NCBI RefSeq assembly: GCF_000425845.1
Contig: NZ_AUEF01000007.1
Location: forward strand, 62,001 to 126,000
Origin: Jeotgalicoccus psychrophilus DSM 19085
GTDB lineage: Bacteria > Bacillota > Bacilli > Staphylococcales > Salinicoccaceae
Direction of reading: 5' to 3'
DNA length: 64,000 bases
Shown piece by piece: positions 35,590-46,578 of the stretch. A program made the translations under genes and the position numbers. Under the pieces are notes generated by a model that searched no databases, was not told the DNA's origin, and saw nothing but the letters and a program-made list of their open reading frames with translations. Positions within the stretch are counted from its first letter, which is position 1. Each line of letters begins with the position of its first letter.

Positions 35590-36986
35590 ATGAAGAATGT
35601 GGACTCTTTGGTATTTGGGGACATCCCGAAGCCAGCGATTTAACGTATATGGCACTGCACAGCCTCCAGCACCGCGGTCAGGAAGGGGCGGGTATCGTCG
35701 CTTCCGGCGGTGATTACCTGTTCGGCGCACGCGGGATGGGTCTTTTGACTGAAGCATTGTCACAAACTCAGCTTGAATCATTAAGACCATTCTCCAAATC
35801 AATCGGTCACGTGCGTTATGCAACGAGCGACTCCAGTGCGTTATCAAACGTTCAACCATTCTTATTTAAAAGCCATATTGGCGATCTTGGTCTGGCACAT
35901 AACGGCAATATCGTTAATGCACTGCAAATTAGACGCGCACTTGAAGACGACGGCGCAATTTTTCAGACGACTTCCGACTCGGAAGTGTTTGCTCATCTAT
36001 TAAGACGTGCGAAAGGACCGACGAGAAAAGCGCGTATTAAAACAACGCTTCAGCAGCTGAAAGGCGCATTTGCGTTTGTTATTTTACATGAAGATGCAAT
36101 GACGATCGCGCTGGATGATCACGGTGTCCGTCCCTTGATGCTCGGTTCGCTTGACGGCGCATACTGCGTAGCCAGCGAAACGTGTGCATTTACTTCAATT
36201 GGTGCGGAGTACATCCGTGATATTGAACCGGGTGAACTCATTACAATAAGCGACGAGGGTATTGATTTTGATCGTTATACAGATTTTGAAAATCCGAATA
36301 TGTGCTCTATGGAATACATTTATTTTGCACGTGCAGATTCAGAGTTCCGAGGCACGTCAACATATACAATTCGTAAAGCGCTCGGTGAAGAACTGGCAAA
36401 AGAAATGGATATTAAAGCGGATATGGTTATCGGCGTGCCTGATTCCAGTCTTGCTGCGGCTAAAGGATTCAGCGATGAATCAGGAATTCCGGGCGAACAG
36501 GGTCTATTAAAAAACCGCTATGTCGGAAGAACGTTTATTGCCTCTGGACAGGAAGCGCGTGAACGTGCAGTCCGGATGAAACTGTCTCCGGTCAGAGATA
36601 TCGTTGAAGGTAAGAGCGTCATTGTTATCGACGATTCCATTGTGCGGGGGACGACGAGTAAATTTATCGTCAAAGCTTTGAAAAAAGCGGGTGCTAAAGA
36701 AGTGCATATGGGGGTGTCATCACCGCCACTTAAAAATCCATGCTATTACGGTATCGATGTATCGACGCATGCGGAAATTATTGCCTCATCGAAATCAACT
36801 GAAGAGGTGCGGGAAGAAATTGGTGCAGATTCATTAACTTATTTATCCGTAGAAAAAATGCATGAAGTATATGAAAAATACGGTTCACGCGGACAGTGTG
36901 ATGCGTGCTTTACAGGGAATTATCCGATTGAAAATACTGATGGCTTGCTGCCGCAGGAAAAAGATGCGAAAACGAAAGGAGTATAA
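35568..36986 (+). CDS. purF: Amidophosphoribosyltransferase
   Basis: A 472-residue PurF, the first committed enzyme of purine synthesis. A short propeptide ([10 protein letters not shown]) precedes the catalytic Cys (CGLFGIWGH), followed by [12 protein letters not shown], the PRPP loop [13 protein letters not shown] and a C-terminal Cys cluster (GQCDACF) for the Fe-S site seen in Bacillus PurF. The start at 35568 lies inside the end of purL (22-base overlap). Confidence 0.96.
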   Translation: MYELRGLNEECGLFGIWGHPEASDLTYMALHSLQHRGQEGAGIVASGGDYLFGARGMGLLTEALSQTQLESLRPFSKSIGHVRYATSDSSALSNVQPFLFKSHIGDLGLAHNGNIVNALQIRRALEDDGAIFQTTSDSEVFAHLLRRAKGPTRKARIKTTLQQLKGAFAFVILHEDAMTIALDDHGVRPLMLGSLDGAYCVASETCAFTSIGAEYIRDIEPGELITISDEGIDFDRYTDFENPNMCSMEYIYFARADSEFRGTSTYTIRKALGEELAKEMDIKADMVIGVPDSSLAAAKGFSDESGIPGEQGLLKNRYVGRTFIASGQEARERAVRMKLSPVRDIVEGKSVIVIDDSIVRGTTSKFIVKALKKAGAKEVHMGVSSPPLKNPCYYGIDVSTHAEIIASSKSTEEVREEIGADSLTYLSVEKMHEVYEKYGSRGQCDACFTGNYPIENTDGLLPQEKDAKTKGV

Positions 36987-36988
36987 CG

Positions 36989-38008
36989 ATGTCTGAACAA
37001 TATAAAAAAGCCGGTGTCGATATTAATGCCGGATATGAAGCGGTCGAACAGATGAAAGGGCATGTAAAACGTACGATGCGTCCGGAAGTAATCGGAGGTC
37101 TTGGAGGATTTGGTGCAGCATTTGATCTGTCACAGCTAAATATGACAGCGCCTGTGCTCGTGTCAGGTACTGACGGTGTCGGTACGAAACTGAAGCTTGC
37201 AATTGATTATAACCGTCACGATACAATCGGCATCGATGCTGTTGCAATGTGTGTAAATGACATTATTACAACTGGTGCAGAACCGTTATACTTCCTTGAT
37301 TATATAGCTGTGAACAAAGTAGTCCCTGAACATATCGGTGAAATTGTTAAAGGTGTTTCTGAAGGATGCGTTCAGTCCGAATGTGCACTAATCGGCGGAG
37401 AAACTGCCGAGATGGGTGAAATGTATGGCGAAGGCGAATACGATATTGCGGGATTTGCTGTTGGTGCAGTTGAGAAACATGAATATATTGACGGCTCATC
37501 TGTTGAAGCAGGCGATAAAATTATTGGCCTCGCATCAAGCGGCATTCATTCAAACGGCTACAGTTTAGTCCGTAAAATTATTGCGGATAACAATATTGAT
37601 GTCACAGCTGACTTAAACGGTGATAAGCTGCTCGATTTGCTGCTTGAGCCGACACGTATATACGCACAAGAAGTTAAAGCATTAAAACATAAAGTCAATA
37701 TTAAAGCGATGAGCCATATTACCGGCGGCGGATTTATTGAAAATATTCCGAGAGCATTGCCGGATCATCTGGGCGTCAGTCTCGATGTTAAAAATATTGA
37801 AGTGCCTAAAGTACTTGCATGGCTGCTGGAAGAGAGCGGCGTGAGAGATGAAGAAGCATACAACGTCTTTAATATGGGGATTGGTTTTATAATCGCCGTC
37901 CCTGCAGACGAAGCTGATAAAGCACTTGAGATACTGAAAGATTTTGATTATACAAGCAGCGTAATCGGTGAGGTTACTGCTGAGGCTGGAATTAAAATTA
38001 ATGGTTAA
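36989..38008 (+). CDS. purM: Phosphoribosylformylglycinamidine cyclo-ligase (AIR synthetase)
   Basis: A 339-residue PurM with [25 protein letters not shown] and [15 protein letters not shown]. It converts FGAM to AIR. It starts two bases after purF behind GGAG and overlaps purN by eight bases. Confidence 0.96.
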   Translation: MSEQYKKAGVDINAGYEAVEQMKGHVKRTMRPEVIGGLGGFGAAFDLSQLNMTAPVLVSGTDGVGTKLKLAIDYNRHDTIGIDAVAMCVNDIITTGAEPLYFLDYIAVNKVVPEHIGEIVKGVSEGCVQSECALIGGETAEMGEMYGEGEYDIAGFAVGAVEKHEYIDGSSVEAGDKIIGLASSGIHSNGYSLVRKIIADNNIDVTADLNGDKLLDLLLEPTRIYAQEVKALKHKVNIKAMSHITGGGFIENIPRALPDHLGVSLDVKNIEVPKVLAWLLEESGVRDEEAYNVFNMGIGFIIAVPADEADKALEILKDFDYTSSVIGEVTAEAGIKING

Positions 38009-38570
38009 AAATATAGCTGTCCTCGTTTCCGGCGGCGGTTCGAATTTTGAGAACCTTGCATTAAAAAGCGCTGAGGCAGGGTTTGAGATTAAAATTTTAA
38101 TCGCAGACAGTCCGGATGCCTATGCCGTTAAGCGGGCAGAGAAATTAAATATTCCTCATATAATTATCGACCGCAGTAAATATTCAGCAAAAAAAGAATT
38201 TGAAACTGCTGTAACAGAAGCAGTTTCAAATTTTAATATTGATTATATTGTACTCGCAGGCTTTATGAGAATTTTATCGGCTGAATTTATTAACTTCTAT
38301 AAAAATCGGATTATTAATATTCATCCATCGCTGCTGCCGTCTTTTAAAGGCAGAAATGGTATCGAAGATGCTTATAATTACGGCGTAAAAGTGACCGGTG
38401 TGACAGTTCATTTTGTCGATGCCGGCATTGATACAGGTAAAATTATTGCACAGACTGCAGTTATAATAGAAGAAGATGAAACGCTTCTTTCATTAGAAGA
38501 AAAAATACATCAGGCGGAGTATGAACTATACCCTGCCGCACTGAAGAAAGTACTGGATGGAGGAGTCTAA
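38001..38570 (+). CDS. purN: Phosphoribosylglycinamide formyltransferase
   Basis: A 189-residue GAR formyltransferase using 10-formyl-THF. [25 protein letters not shown] (catalytic Asn and His) and the Asp-containing [13 protein letters not shown] segment are intact. The start at 38001 lies inside the end of purM; the longer frame upstream is an artefact. Confidence 0.95.
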   Translation: MVKNIAVLVSGGGSNFENLALKSAEAGFEIKILIADSPDAYAVKRAEKLNIPHIIIDRSKYSAKKEFETAVTEAVSNFNIDYIVLAGFMRILSAEFINFYKNRIINIHPSLLPSFKGRNGIEDAYNYGVKVTGVTVHFVDAGIDTGKIIAQTAVIIEEDETLLSLEEKIHQAEYELYPAALKKVLDGGV

Positions 38571-38572
38571 CT

Positions 38573-40048
38573 ATGAAAGCATTGCTGAGCGTATCAAATA
38601 AAACAGGCATAGAAAAATTTGCTGAAGGGCTGCTTGAACAAGGCTATGAACTGTATTCAACCGGCGGCACGTTTAAAGCATTACAGGAAGCGGATATCGT
38701 TGTCAATCAGGTGAGTGATTTAACGGATTTCAATGAAATTATGGATGGCCGTGTTAAAACACTGCATCCGGCTGTTCACGGCGGCATCTTAGCAGACCGT
38801 GACAATGAAGCGCATATGAAAGACCTTCGTGATAATAGTATAGAAACGATTGATTTAGTTGCGGTCAACTTGTATCCGTTTAAAGAGACAGTCAGAAAAG
38901 CAGATGTCACTGAAAGCGATGCTGTAGAAAATATCGATATCGGCGGTCCGACTATGCTTCGTGCAGCGGCGAAGAACTATAAGCACGTCACAACAGTTGT
39001 TGATCCGTTTGATTACGATGAAGTACTGGAACGTCTTAAAGATAATGCGCTTGATGAAGATTTTAGAAAACAGCTGATGATTAAAGTGTTCCGTCATACG
39101 AATGACTACGATCAGGCAATTGTAAACTTCTTCGCACAGAGCGAAAAAACGCTCCGTTACGGTGAAAACCCGCACCAAAGGGCCAAATACGTTAAAACTT
39201 CAGACGATAAAAACACGATTCTTAATGCAGATGTGCTGCACGGCAAAGAGCTCAGCTATAACAACTTAAGAGATGCAGACAGTGCATTTCAGCTGGCGAA
39301 GAAATTTGATTTACCGGCAGCAGTTGCTGTAAAACATATGAATCCGTGCGGTGTTGGTACAGGTGATACGCTCAGCGATGCTTTCCAAAATGCATTTGAT
39401 GCTGATAACCAGTCTATATTCGGCGGCATTGTTGCGCTTAATAAGACTGTGGACGCGCCAACTGCAGAAAAATTAAGCAAAGTATTTTTAGAAGTGATTA
39501 TTGCTCCGCACTTCTCAGAAGAAGCATTAAATATTTTAACAGTGAAGAAAAATATTCGTCTTTTACAAGTTGATTTCACTGAAGAAGCTGTTCAGGATGA
39601 GTTTGTCAGCGTATCTGGCGGTTATCTCGTGCAGTCGCGCGACACTGGAAAACTCGATAAAGACTCGCTTGAATATGTCACAGAAAAAAAACCAGATGAT
39701 GAGCAGCTAAAAGCTCTGGTACTTGCTTGGGAAGTATCGAAACACGTGAAATCCAATGCGATAGTACTCGCCAACAGTAAACAGACTGTGGGAATCGGTG
39801 CAGGACAGATGAACCGCGTCGGCGCCTTGAAAATTGCTGCAGAGCGTGCGATTGAGCTTGGAGAAAATGTTGTCCTTGCAAGCGACGGATTTTTCCCAAT
39901 GCCGGATACGGTAGAAAATGCACATCAGTACGGCATTAAAGCAATTATCCAGCCGGGCGGTTCTAAACGCGATAATGAATCAATTGATTTTTGCAACGAG
40001 CACGGTATTGCAATGGTATTTACAGGAATGCGTCATTTCAAACATTAA
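38573..40048 (+). CDS. purH: Bifunctional AICAR formyltransferase / IMP cyclohydrolase
   Basis: A 491-residue PurH catalysing the last two steps to IMP. The N-terminal cyclohydrolase part has [11 protein letters not shown] and [13 protein letters not shown]; the formyltransferase part has [18 protein letters not shown] (catalytic His) and [19 protein letters not shown]. Full length. It follows purN by two bases. Confidence 0.96.
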   Translation: MKALLSVSNKTGIEKFAEGLLEQGYELYSTGGTFKALQEADIVVNQVSDLTDFNEIMDGRVKTLHPAVHGGILADRDNEAHMKDLRDNSIETIDLVAVNLYPFKETVRKADVTESDAVENIDIGGPTMLRAAAKNYKHVTTVVDPFDYDEVLERLKDNALDEDFRKQLMIKVFRHTNDYDQAIVNFFAQSEKTLRYGENPHQRAKYVKTSDDKNTILNADVLHGKELSYNNLRDADSAFQLAKKFDLPAAVAVKHMNPCGVGTGDTLSDAFQNAFDADNQSIFGGIVALNKTVDAPTAEKLSKVFLEVIIAPHFSEEALNILTVKKNIRLLQVDFTEEAVQDEFVSVSGGYLVQSRDTGKLDKDSLEYVTEKKPDDEQLKALVLAWEVSKHVKSNAIVLANSKQTVGIGAGQMNRVGALKIAAERAIELGENVVLASDGFFPMPDTVENAHQYGIKAIIQPGGSKRDNESIDFCNEHGIAMVFTGMRHFKH

Positions 40049-40066
40049 TACTGGAGGGCGAAACTA

Positions 40067-41317
40067 ATGAATGTATTAGTAATTGGCGGCGGCGGACGGG
40101 AGCATGCTCTCGTTAAAACGCTGAGCCGGTCAAAACATACAAAAAATATTCATGCAGTACCCGGCAACAGCAGCATGACAAAATATGCAGCTGTGCACAG
40201 CGGTATTCAGGATTCTGATATTGAATACATCGTTGAGCTTACAAAACAGGAAAATATCAGCTGGGCGGTTGTCGGACCGGAAGCACCGCTTAACGCAGGT
40301 GTCGCCGATGCCCTTGAAGCGGCCGGAGTGAAAGTATTTGGTCCGAGAAAGCTGGAAGCACAGCTAGAATCATCCAAAGCCTTTGCAAAAGATATTATGT
40401 TGAAATATGGCATTCCGACTGCTGAATATCAGGCATTCACGAATTTAATCGATGCATCGGACTACGTGAAAGAACAGGGCGCACCGATAGTAATTAAAAA
40501 AGACGGGCTTGCTGCAGGTAAAGGTGTTGCGGTTGCAATGACTGAAACTGAAGCACTTGATGCTCTTAAAGAAATGTTTGCGGAAGGTGAAAATAACCCA
40601 GTCGTAATTGAAGAATTCCTTGAAGGTGAGGAGTTCAGCTTAATGGTGCTTGTTAACGGTGAATATACATTGCCGTTCGATATTGTGGCACAGGATCATA
40701 AACGTGCTTTTGACGGAGATACGGGGCCAAACACCGGCGGCATGGGGGCATATGCGCCTGTTACGCATATCGGAGAAGATGTTATAGAAGAAGCAATCAA
40801 TAATATTGTTAAACCGATGGCGACTGCAATGGTTAGAGAAGGCTTAGATTATTTTGGTGTTATGTATCTCGGTGCGATTATTACTAAAGACGGCGTTAAA
40901 ACAATTGAGTTTAATGCGCGCTTTGGTGACCCGGAAGCCCAGGTACTGTTAGGACTCCTTGAATCGGATTTTATCGATGTACTGGAAGCGGTCAGAAAAA
41001 AAGAACCCTATAAACTCGAGTTCAGCACTGACTCTATGCTCGGTGTGATTTTAGCAAGTAACGGCTATCCTCAAGCTTATGAAAAAGGCGCGTCAGTTAT
41101 TATTCCTCAAAAACTTGAGGATGCTGTGTTCAACAGCGGGCTTAAGCATGTTCAGGATGACCGTTATGAAACTGCCGGCGGCAGAGTGATGCTCGTGACC
41201 GGACGAGGCAGTACGCTTGAAGAAGCAAAGCAGATAGCGTACAAAAACACTGAGCAGATTGAATTTAATAATGAGTCGTTATTTTATCGTAATGATATCG
41301 GAGAACGAGGCGTGTAA
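40067..41317 (+). CDS. purD: Phosphoribosylamine--glycine ligase
   Basis: A 416-residue ATP-grasp ligase making GAR. GGGGREHAL at the N-terminus, KKDGLAAGKGVAVA, TGGMGAYAP and NARFGDPEAQ are conserved. It is the last gene of the purine operon, 18 bases after purH. Confidence 0.96.
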   Translation: MNVLVIGGGGREHALVKTLSRSKHTKNIHAVPGNSSMTKYAAVHSGIQDSDIEYIVELTKQENISWAVVGPEAPLNAGVADALEAAGVKVFGPRKLEAQLESSKAFAKDIMLKYGIPTAEYQAFTNLIDASDYVKEQGAPIVIKKDGLAAGKGVAVAMTETEALDALKEMFAEGENNPVVIEEFLEGEEFSLMVLVNGEYTLPFDIVAQDHKRAFDGDTGPNTGGMGAYAPVTHIGEDVIEEAINNIVKPMATAMVREGLDYFGVMYLGAIITKDGVKTIEFNARFGDPEAQVLLGLLESDFIDVLEAVRKKEPYKLEFSTDSMLGVILASNGYPQAYEKGASVIIPQKLEDAVFNSGLKHVQDDRYETAGGRVMLVTGRGSTLEEAKQIAYKNTEQIEFNNESLFYRNDIGERGV

Positions 41318-41344
41318 ACAGGTGATTATTTCATCTGTTTTTTT
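41316..41344 (+). terminator. Terminator of the purine operon
   Basis: AAACAGGTGA (41316-41325) pairs with TCATCTGTTT (41331-41340) and four more T residues follow. The stem begins within the purD stop codon. Confidence 0.9.
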
Positions 41345-41421
41345 ATTACAAAAAATGGGTGTAGCGGAATGTTTTAATTCATAGTATAATAATATGGATT
41401 TTAAAAATTGGAGGAACAATA

Positions 41422-42993
41422 ATGAAAAAATTATTAATGCTGTTCATGACAGTATTTATTTTGATGCTCGCAGCATGTACGAGCGACAGCAATGTTGAAG
41501 AAGAAGTTTCTGATTCAGAGGGTGAATCAGCGGGAGGGGAAGCAATTGACTTCAGTATTATGTCATTGCCGAACTCACTTGATCCGCATGCAGCAAACGA
41601 CGGATATTCACTTTATGTGATGACGAATATTTACGAAACACTTGTAAAACTTAACCAGGACCTTGAATTAGAGCCCGGTCTTGCTGAAAGCTACGAACAG
41701 ATTTCAGATACTTCATGGGAATTTAAACTCCGTGAAGGAATTAAATTCCATGACGGCAGCGACTTCAATGCAGAAGTTGTAAAAGCCAACCTTGACCGCG
41801 TACGCGACGAAGAAGTTGCATCACCGCTGTCATTCCTGTTTACGGAAATCTCTGACGTAGAAATTATTGACGACTATACGGTTCAAATACATACAAATGA
41901 ACCATTTGCAGCACTCCCTGCTCACTTGGCACATCCGGGTGGCCACATGATCAGTAAAGAAGTTATCGATGCGGATTACGCTCAAATGGAAGAAGGCGGC
42001 AACCCGCTGACTGAAGTTAACCGCACACCAATTGGTACGGGATTCTTTAAATTTGAAGATATTGCTGAAGGTGAACAAATCACATTAGTACGTAATGAAG
42101 AATATTGGGGAGAAGCGGCAAAGCCTGAATCAATCGTCTTCAGAGCCGTACCGGAAGACCAGTCACGTATTGCAGAATTAACTTCAGGTACCGCAGATAT
42201 TATTTATCCGATGGACCCGAACGACGTTGCACAAGTAGATGCTAACGAAGGCAGCGAAGTACAGCAGCGCCCAAGTGCGAATATGACGTACTTGGGATTC
42301 AACACAGAAAAAGAACCATTCAACGATGAAAATGTAAGATTAGCTATCGCATCAGCAATTGATAAAAATGCGATTATCGAAAACATTTTAGTTGGTATTC
42401 ATGAAAAAGCAGAAACACCGTTAAACCCGACAGTATACGGCTACAGTGAAGATCTTGAGCCAATTGAGTATGATCTTGAGCAGGCTAAAGAATACATGGC
42501 AGCAAGCGACCATCCTGAAGGGTTTAGTGCAGAAGTCGTCCTGAACTCAAGAACACACCAGGACGTTGCAACTTATATGCAGGAAGTGCTGTCTGAAATT
42601 GGTGTAGACCTTGAAATTTCACTGATGGAAGCCGGCGCATACCAGGAATATACAGCGAACGGCGATCATGAAATGTTCATGGGTGGCTGGGGAACTGTAA
42701 CACTTGATGCGGACTACGGCTTATATCCGATGTTCCACTCAGACAACATTGGTGCACCAGGAAACAGAACGAGATATTCGAATCCTGAAGTCGATGAATT
42801 ACTCGATAACGCACGTGTAGAAATGGACGAGGAAACACGTCTGCAGATGTATGAAGATGCACAGCAGATTATCATTGATGAACAGCCGTTAATTCCGGTA
42901 TTCCATACGAAATTATTAACGGGGATCAACTCTGACTTAGACGGTTACTACCAGTATCCGAGCAGTTTCCCTTACCTTAAAGATTTAGAGTAG
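41422..42993 (+). CDS. Oligopeptide/glutathione-type ABC transporter binding lipoprotein (family 5)
   Basis: A 523-residue extracytoplasmic binding protein with a signal peptide and lipobox LAAC (Cys about residue 19), an acidic linker and an SBP family 5 domain (PNSLDPHAANDGYSLYVM, LREGIKFHDGSDFNAE, NEEYWGEA, RYSNPEVDELL). Such receptors feed di- and oligopeptides, glutathione or nickel complexes to Opp/Dpp-type permeases. No permease or ATPase gene is adjacent, so it relies on components elsewhere. A TATAAT near 41385 precedes it. Confidence 0.9.
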   Translation: MKKLLMLFMTVFILMLAACTSDSNVEEEVSDSEGESAGGEAIDFSIMSLPNSLDPHAANDGYSLYVMTNIYETLVKLNQDLELEPGLAESYEQISDTSWEFKLREGIKFHDGSDFNAEVVKANLDRVRDEEVASPLSFLFTEISDVEIIDDYTVQIHTNEPFAALPAHLAHPGGHMISKEVIDADYAQMEEGGNPLTEVNRTPIGTGFFKFEDIAEGEQITLVRNEEYWGEAAKPESIVFRAVPEDQSRIAELTSGTADIIYPMDPNDVAQVDANEGSEVQQRPSANMTYLGFNTEKEPFNDENVRLAIASAIDKNAIIENILVGIHEKAETPLNPTVYGYSEDLEPIEYDLEQAKEYMAASDHPEGFSAEVVLNSRTHQDVATYMQEVLSEIGVDLEISLMEAGAYQEYTANGDHEMFMGGWGTVTLDADYGLYPMFHSDNIGAPGNRTRYSNPEVDELLDNARVEMDEETRLQMYEDAQQIIIDEQPLIPVFHTKLLTGINSDLDGYYQYPSSFPYLKDLE

Positions 42994-43000
42994 AATAAAG

Positions 43001-43037
43001 AAAAATCCTTCGGCTGAAATGAGCCGAAGGATTTTTT
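43001..43037. terminator. Bidirectional terminator between the binding protein and the sensor kinase
   Basis: AAAATCCTTCGGCT (43002-43015) pairs with AGCCGAAGGATTTT (43022-43035), with A- and T-runs that serve both converging genes. Confidence 0.92.
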
Positions 43038-44502
43038 AATGTAAATCGATCTTGAAATGCACACCTGTTTCAGCAGGTATAACTGTAAATGAGCCGTTAT
43101 GGAATTCAATAGCATCCTTAATTACAGAAAATCCAATGCCGTGATTCTTACTGCTATTTTTAGATGTAATCCCATGTTTCATAAAGTTCTCTGCAGAATA
43201 GTTATCCATACCGACACCATTGTCTTTGTATTGTATGCAGATATTGTTTTCTTCATCTGACAGATGAATATTTATATCTGGATTAGTCTTATTATGATCG
43301 AGACTATTTTCTATAAGATTAATAAACATTCTCTCGATATACAGTTTATTGCCGTAATAGTGATCAGCATCCAGTTCATTTATGACGTTAATTTTATCGT
43401 ATCCGACCGTATTTATTACGGCTTGAAGAACAATCGTCAGCGAAAATATATCCTTATCAATTTCCATCTGAGAAGTTTCTAATTTAAAGTTGCTGTTTAT
43501 ACTATCGATTAAATTCTCCATATATTTTGCTTTGTCAGAAATCAGCAATATATATTTTTCCTGATCGTCAGGAAAATAAGGCAGGACTTTAGTATATCCG
43601 TATATCGAAGTGAGCGGTGACTTTAAATCGTGTGACAGTTGGCTCAGCCACTTATCTCTGTAGTAATCAATCTGATTGCGATACAGTTTATCAGCTAGCA
43701 GCTGCGTGTTTAATTTATCTACGGCCTCATCGAGGTCTTTATACATTTTTTGAGACTTGCTGCGATTATGGTCAGAACTTGGTTTATAAAGCTGTCCTCC
43801 AGACAGCTGCGTCAGCCAGTCTGCATAGAAAAATAGAGGGCGGCTGATTTTTCGTGTAAGCATCACAGCCATAAAAATAGTCAAAATGATTAAGAGAAGC
43901 GGAATAGCAATAAATAAAATCCCGATTAATTTAAAAATAGCTATATCACCGTCGGTAAACTCATCAGTGTACGTATAGTCCTGCTGAGTCATGCTTTCGG
44001 TAAATTTCAGATTGCTATCTTCTATATAATGCTCATAGCTGTTGTAGTTATGCGTGTATAAACTGTCAATTAGCTGTGCGGTATTTATTTCGTCCGGGTT
44101 ATTAATTTTAGGCATTTCACTATTATGTTTTTCGCTTATCATAATAAAATGCTCGTGCTTTTTATATGGCAGTGCAACTACACCGGATAAATTTTCAATA
44201 ATATCATCTTTGATGTTGTGATTTATTTTCGGATATATTGGATCAGCATTATCATCAACGATAAATGCGGTATAGTCGCTCTTTTCAAGTTCTTCTTTAA
44301 AATTATCGCTGAAGGAGTAGCTGCCGTTATTTTCTTCAACAGCATAGATTAAATCATCAGCTTCCATCGTATCAGCAGATGGGGCAAACACATTTAGAGC
44401 ATAGTACATAAATAAACCGAGCCCTGTTATCACTACTAAAAAACTAAGTGCAAGAAAAACAGAAATATATTTTATGAATATTAAAGTAAACCGTCTATTC
44501 AT
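43036..44502 (-). CDS. Two-component sensor histidine kinase
   Basis: A 488-residue membrane kinase. Helices at about 8-34 and 189-213 flank an extracellular sensor domain of about 150 residues. A linker (about 214-275), the phosphorylation motif QLSHDLKSPLTS (His291), the N-box (NLIENSLDH, about 395) and the ATP-binding DNGVGM and HGIGFSV boxes follow. It overlaps its response regulator by eight bases. The divergent DUF418 gene with a repeated binding site is the likely target. The stimulus is unknown. Confidence 0.92.
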   Translation of the reverse strand: MNRRFTLIFIKYISVFLALSFLVVITGLGLFMYYALNVFAPSADTMEADDLIYAVEENNGSYSFSDNFKEELEKSDYTAFIVDDNADPIYPKINHNIKDDIIENLSGVVALPYKKHEHFIMISEKHNSEMPKINNPDEINTAQLIDSLYTHNYNSYEHYIEDSNLKFTESMTQQDYTYTDEFTDGDIAIFKLIGILFIAIPLLLIILTIFMAVMLTRKISRPLFFYADWLTQLSGGQLYKPSSDHNRSKSQKMYKDLDEAVDKLNTQLLADKLYRNQIDYYRDKWLSQLSHDLKSPLTSIYGYTKVLPYFPDDQEKYILLISDKAKYMENLIDSINSNFKLETSQMEIDKDIFSLTIVLQAVINTVGYDKINVINELDADHYYGNKLYIERMFINLIENSLDHNKTNPDINIHLSDEENNICIQYKDNGVGMDNYSAENFMKHGITSKNSSKNHGIGFSVIKDAIEFHNGSFTVIPAETGVHFKIDLH

Positions 44503-45166
44503 AAATACTGCCCCTGAAAATGTAGCCCTGTCCTCTGACTGTTTTAATGAGTTCAGGCTTATTCGGATTAATTTCTATTTTCTTCCTCAAGGTTCTTATA
44601 TGAACCATTAGTGTATTATCATCTGCAGCTGTGTCGTAACCCCACACATTTGCGTACAGCTGCTCCTTGGATAAAATCTGGTTGTTATTGGAAGAAAAAC
44701 AGAGCAGTAAATCATATTCTCTGGCAGTCAAATTAACTAGCTTTTGATCTTTATAAACGTCTGCCGAAGCTCTGTCAATTCTCAGATGGCTGAATTTTAA
44801 AACTTGTGATGGTTTGATATGAACTTTAACGCGGTAAGCAAGTTCAATCGGATCAAACGGCTTTTTGATATAATCAATTGCACCATTTTCAAAACCTTTG
44901 TACACATCAAGGTCGCTATCTTTAGCAGTAACAATCAGGACTTTTGTGTAAGCTGTATTAATATATTTTAAAAGCTGATAGCCATTTTCGGATTTTAAAT
45001 TTAAATCTAGCAGCACAACATGGAAATTATGGCTGAGCAGAAATTTTTTTGCTTCATCTATATTATCGGCAGTATGAATACAGCCGATATTTTGTGTGCT
45101 TAAACTCAGAACAATCAGTTCCTGAATATCCTTATCGTCTTCGACGACTAATATTTTCTCAGACAT
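44495..45166 (-). CDS. OmpR-family response regulator
   Basis: A 223-residue regulator with a receiver domain (VVEDDKD, phospho-acceptor Asp54 in LLDLNL, conserved Lys in YIKKPFD) and a C-terminal winged-helix DNA-binding domain (LTAREYDLLLCF, VHIRTLRKKIE, TVRGQGYIF). The ATG at 45166 follows GAGGTG; a GTG three codons upstream is less likely. It probably binds the four repeats at 45230-45267, also upstream of its own start. Confidence 0.93.
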   Translation of the reverse strand: MSEKILVVEDDKDIQELIVLSLSTQNIGCIHTADNIDEAKKFLLSHNFHVVLLDLNLKSENGYQLLKYINTAYTKVLIVTAKDSDLDVYKGFENGAIDYIKKPFDPIELAYRVKVHIKPSQVLKFSHLRIDRASADVYKDQKLVNLTAREYDLLLCFSSNNNQILSKEQLYANVWGYDTAADDNTLMVHIRTLRKKIEINPNKPELIKTVRGQGYIFRGSIYE

Positions 45167-45229
45167 ATACGACACCTCAATATTATTGTATGGAAAAAAA
45201 TTATAAATGACTATAGAAGAGCGGCATAT

Positions 45230-45283
45230 TTAAGGTAGATTTAAGAAATACTTAAAGTTGAATTAAGACAGCGATCATATAAT
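45230..45283 (+). promoter_or_regulatory. Four 11-bp-spaced repeats and -10 box upstream of the DUF418 gene
   Basis: TTAAG, TTAAG, TTAAA and TTAAG start at 45230, 45241, 45252 and 45263, exactly 11 bases apart, one helical turn. TATAAT (45278-45283) follows, with no good -35 box, as for promoters needing an activator. OmpR-family regulators bind such direct repeats; Bacillus PhoP boxes are a similar design. The adjacent divergent response regulator is the obvious candidate. Confidence 0.7.
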
Positions 45284-45301
45284 AAAAGAGAGGTGGAAAA
45301 A

Positions 45302-46510
45302 ATGGAGAGAATAGAGAGTGCAGATGCCGTGAGAGGTTTCAGTTTACTGGGAATATTTATGGCAAATTTGTTGATTTTTCAATTTGGTTTATCAGGTAAA
45401 GATCATGTGGAGTTTTATGAATTAAACAGAGTAAATGAATTTTTGTTTAAGGCAGTTAAAATAATCTTTGAAGGAAGTTTTCTGCCGATATTTGCGCTAC
45501 TTTTTGGTTTCTCAATGGATAAACTGTTTCAGTCCATGAAGAATAAGGAAGTAAAATGGAAAAGAATCAAACTGCTGTGCCGTGCAGTAGGATTAATAGT
45601 ACTGGGAATACTGCACAGTTACTTTATATGGGAAGGTGACATCCTGCTCGCTTATGGTATCGGGATGCTTATTTTCATTCCTTTTATAGGACTGCCGAAA
45701 TGGTTCTTTAAAATTGTAACAATACTGCTTGTCTCAGGCCTGGTATCTATTACTGCATTATCATTTTTTGTGCCTACTGAAAACATTGAATCCGGAGTGA
45801 CTTCAGAAGAAAGCCAGGAGTATATGTCAACGTTTTACGAGGTGCATAATAGTGGAAACTATTCAGAAATACTCGACGCAAGGCAGAACCTTGAAGATCC
45901 GTTCATAAATGAAATGATGGATCAAGGCAACGTTCTGATTTTAGTAATAGGAATATTAATGCCAGCAACACTATACGTAGTCGGCGTATATTTATCAAAA
46001 TCGGGATGGTTCAATAAAAATGCAGATTCATTCTGGAGTTCAAAACTGTTTATCTATTTAATACCGGTCTGTATCATTTTAAAATCTTCTATATATTGGA
46101 TAGATAATGAAGATATCGCTTACTCACTTAATTTTATGTTTGGTCTTGTACTATCATTTGGGCTAATGAGCTTAATAAAATATTTATATCAGCACTATAC
46201 CAACAGCAAAGTTATGACTGGTTTGAAATCCATGGGCAAACTTTCGCTCACAATGTACATTATGCAGAGTATAATCGGAACTTCTATATTTTACGGCTAT
46301 GGACTTGGTATATTTGGAACAGATACATTTGTATGGAGTGTCATAATCTTTATCGTATTTTATATTCTGCAAATGATACTCGCTGTCTGGTATTTAAAAC
46401 ACTTTACGTACGGTCCGCTGGAATATGCACTCAGAACCGTAACGTATATGAATTTTCGGAAAAAGAAGTGGGGGAAGGATATAAAAAATACCGAAGAATA
46501 TGCTAAATAA
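45302..46510 (+). CDS. DUF418 family membrane protein
   Basis: A 402-residue protein of the YeiB/DUF418 family with about nine helices. Its RIESADAVRGFSLLGIFMANL opening and FEGSFLPIFALLFGFSMDKL are typical, as is the C-terminal DUF418 region (GKLSLTMYIMQSIIGTSIFYG...). The family has acyltransferase-like topology but no established activity. ATG at 45302 follows GAGAGGTGG. It is divergent from a two-component system and has a four-repeat binding site in its promoter, so it is likely that system's output gene. Confidence 0.88.
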   Translation: MERIESADAVRGFSLLGIFMANLLIFQFGLSGKDHVEFYELNRVNEFLFKAVKIIFEGSFLPIFALLFGFSMDKLFQSMKNKEVKWKRIKLLCRAVGLIVLGILHSYFIWEGDILLAYGIGMLIFIPFIGLPKWFFKIVTILLVSGLVSITALSFFVPTENIESGVTSEESQEYMSTFYEVHNSGNYSEILDARQNLEDPFINEMMDQGNVLILVIGILMPATLYVVGVYLSKSGWFNKNADSFWSSKLFIYLIPVCIILKSSIYWIDNEDIAYSLNFMFGLVLSFGLMSLIKYLYQHYTNSKVMTGLKSMGKLSLTMYIMQSIIGTSIFYGYGLGIFGTDTFVWSVIIFIVFYILQMILAVWYLKHFTYGPLEYALRTVTYMNFRKKKWGKDIKNTEEYAK

Positions 46511-46531
46511 TGTCTGTAATCATATAAACCG

Positions 46532-46567
46532 AAGTGAACCTCCGACTCATTAGTCGGAGGTTCACTT
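46532..46567. terminator. Perfect 16-base hairpin after the DUF418 gene
   Basis: AAGTGAACCTCCGACT (46532-46547) pairs perfectly with AGTCGGAGGTTCACTT (46552-46567) across a four-base loop. The T-run afterwards is weak (TTCTATTT), so it may be a terminator or an intergenic repeat. Confidence 0.6.
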
Positions 46568-46578
46568 TCTATTTGGGG

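Noticed and set aside
36262-36510. Extra frame inside purF
   Set aside because: Shadow of purF; Cys- and Ile-rich composition with no start context.
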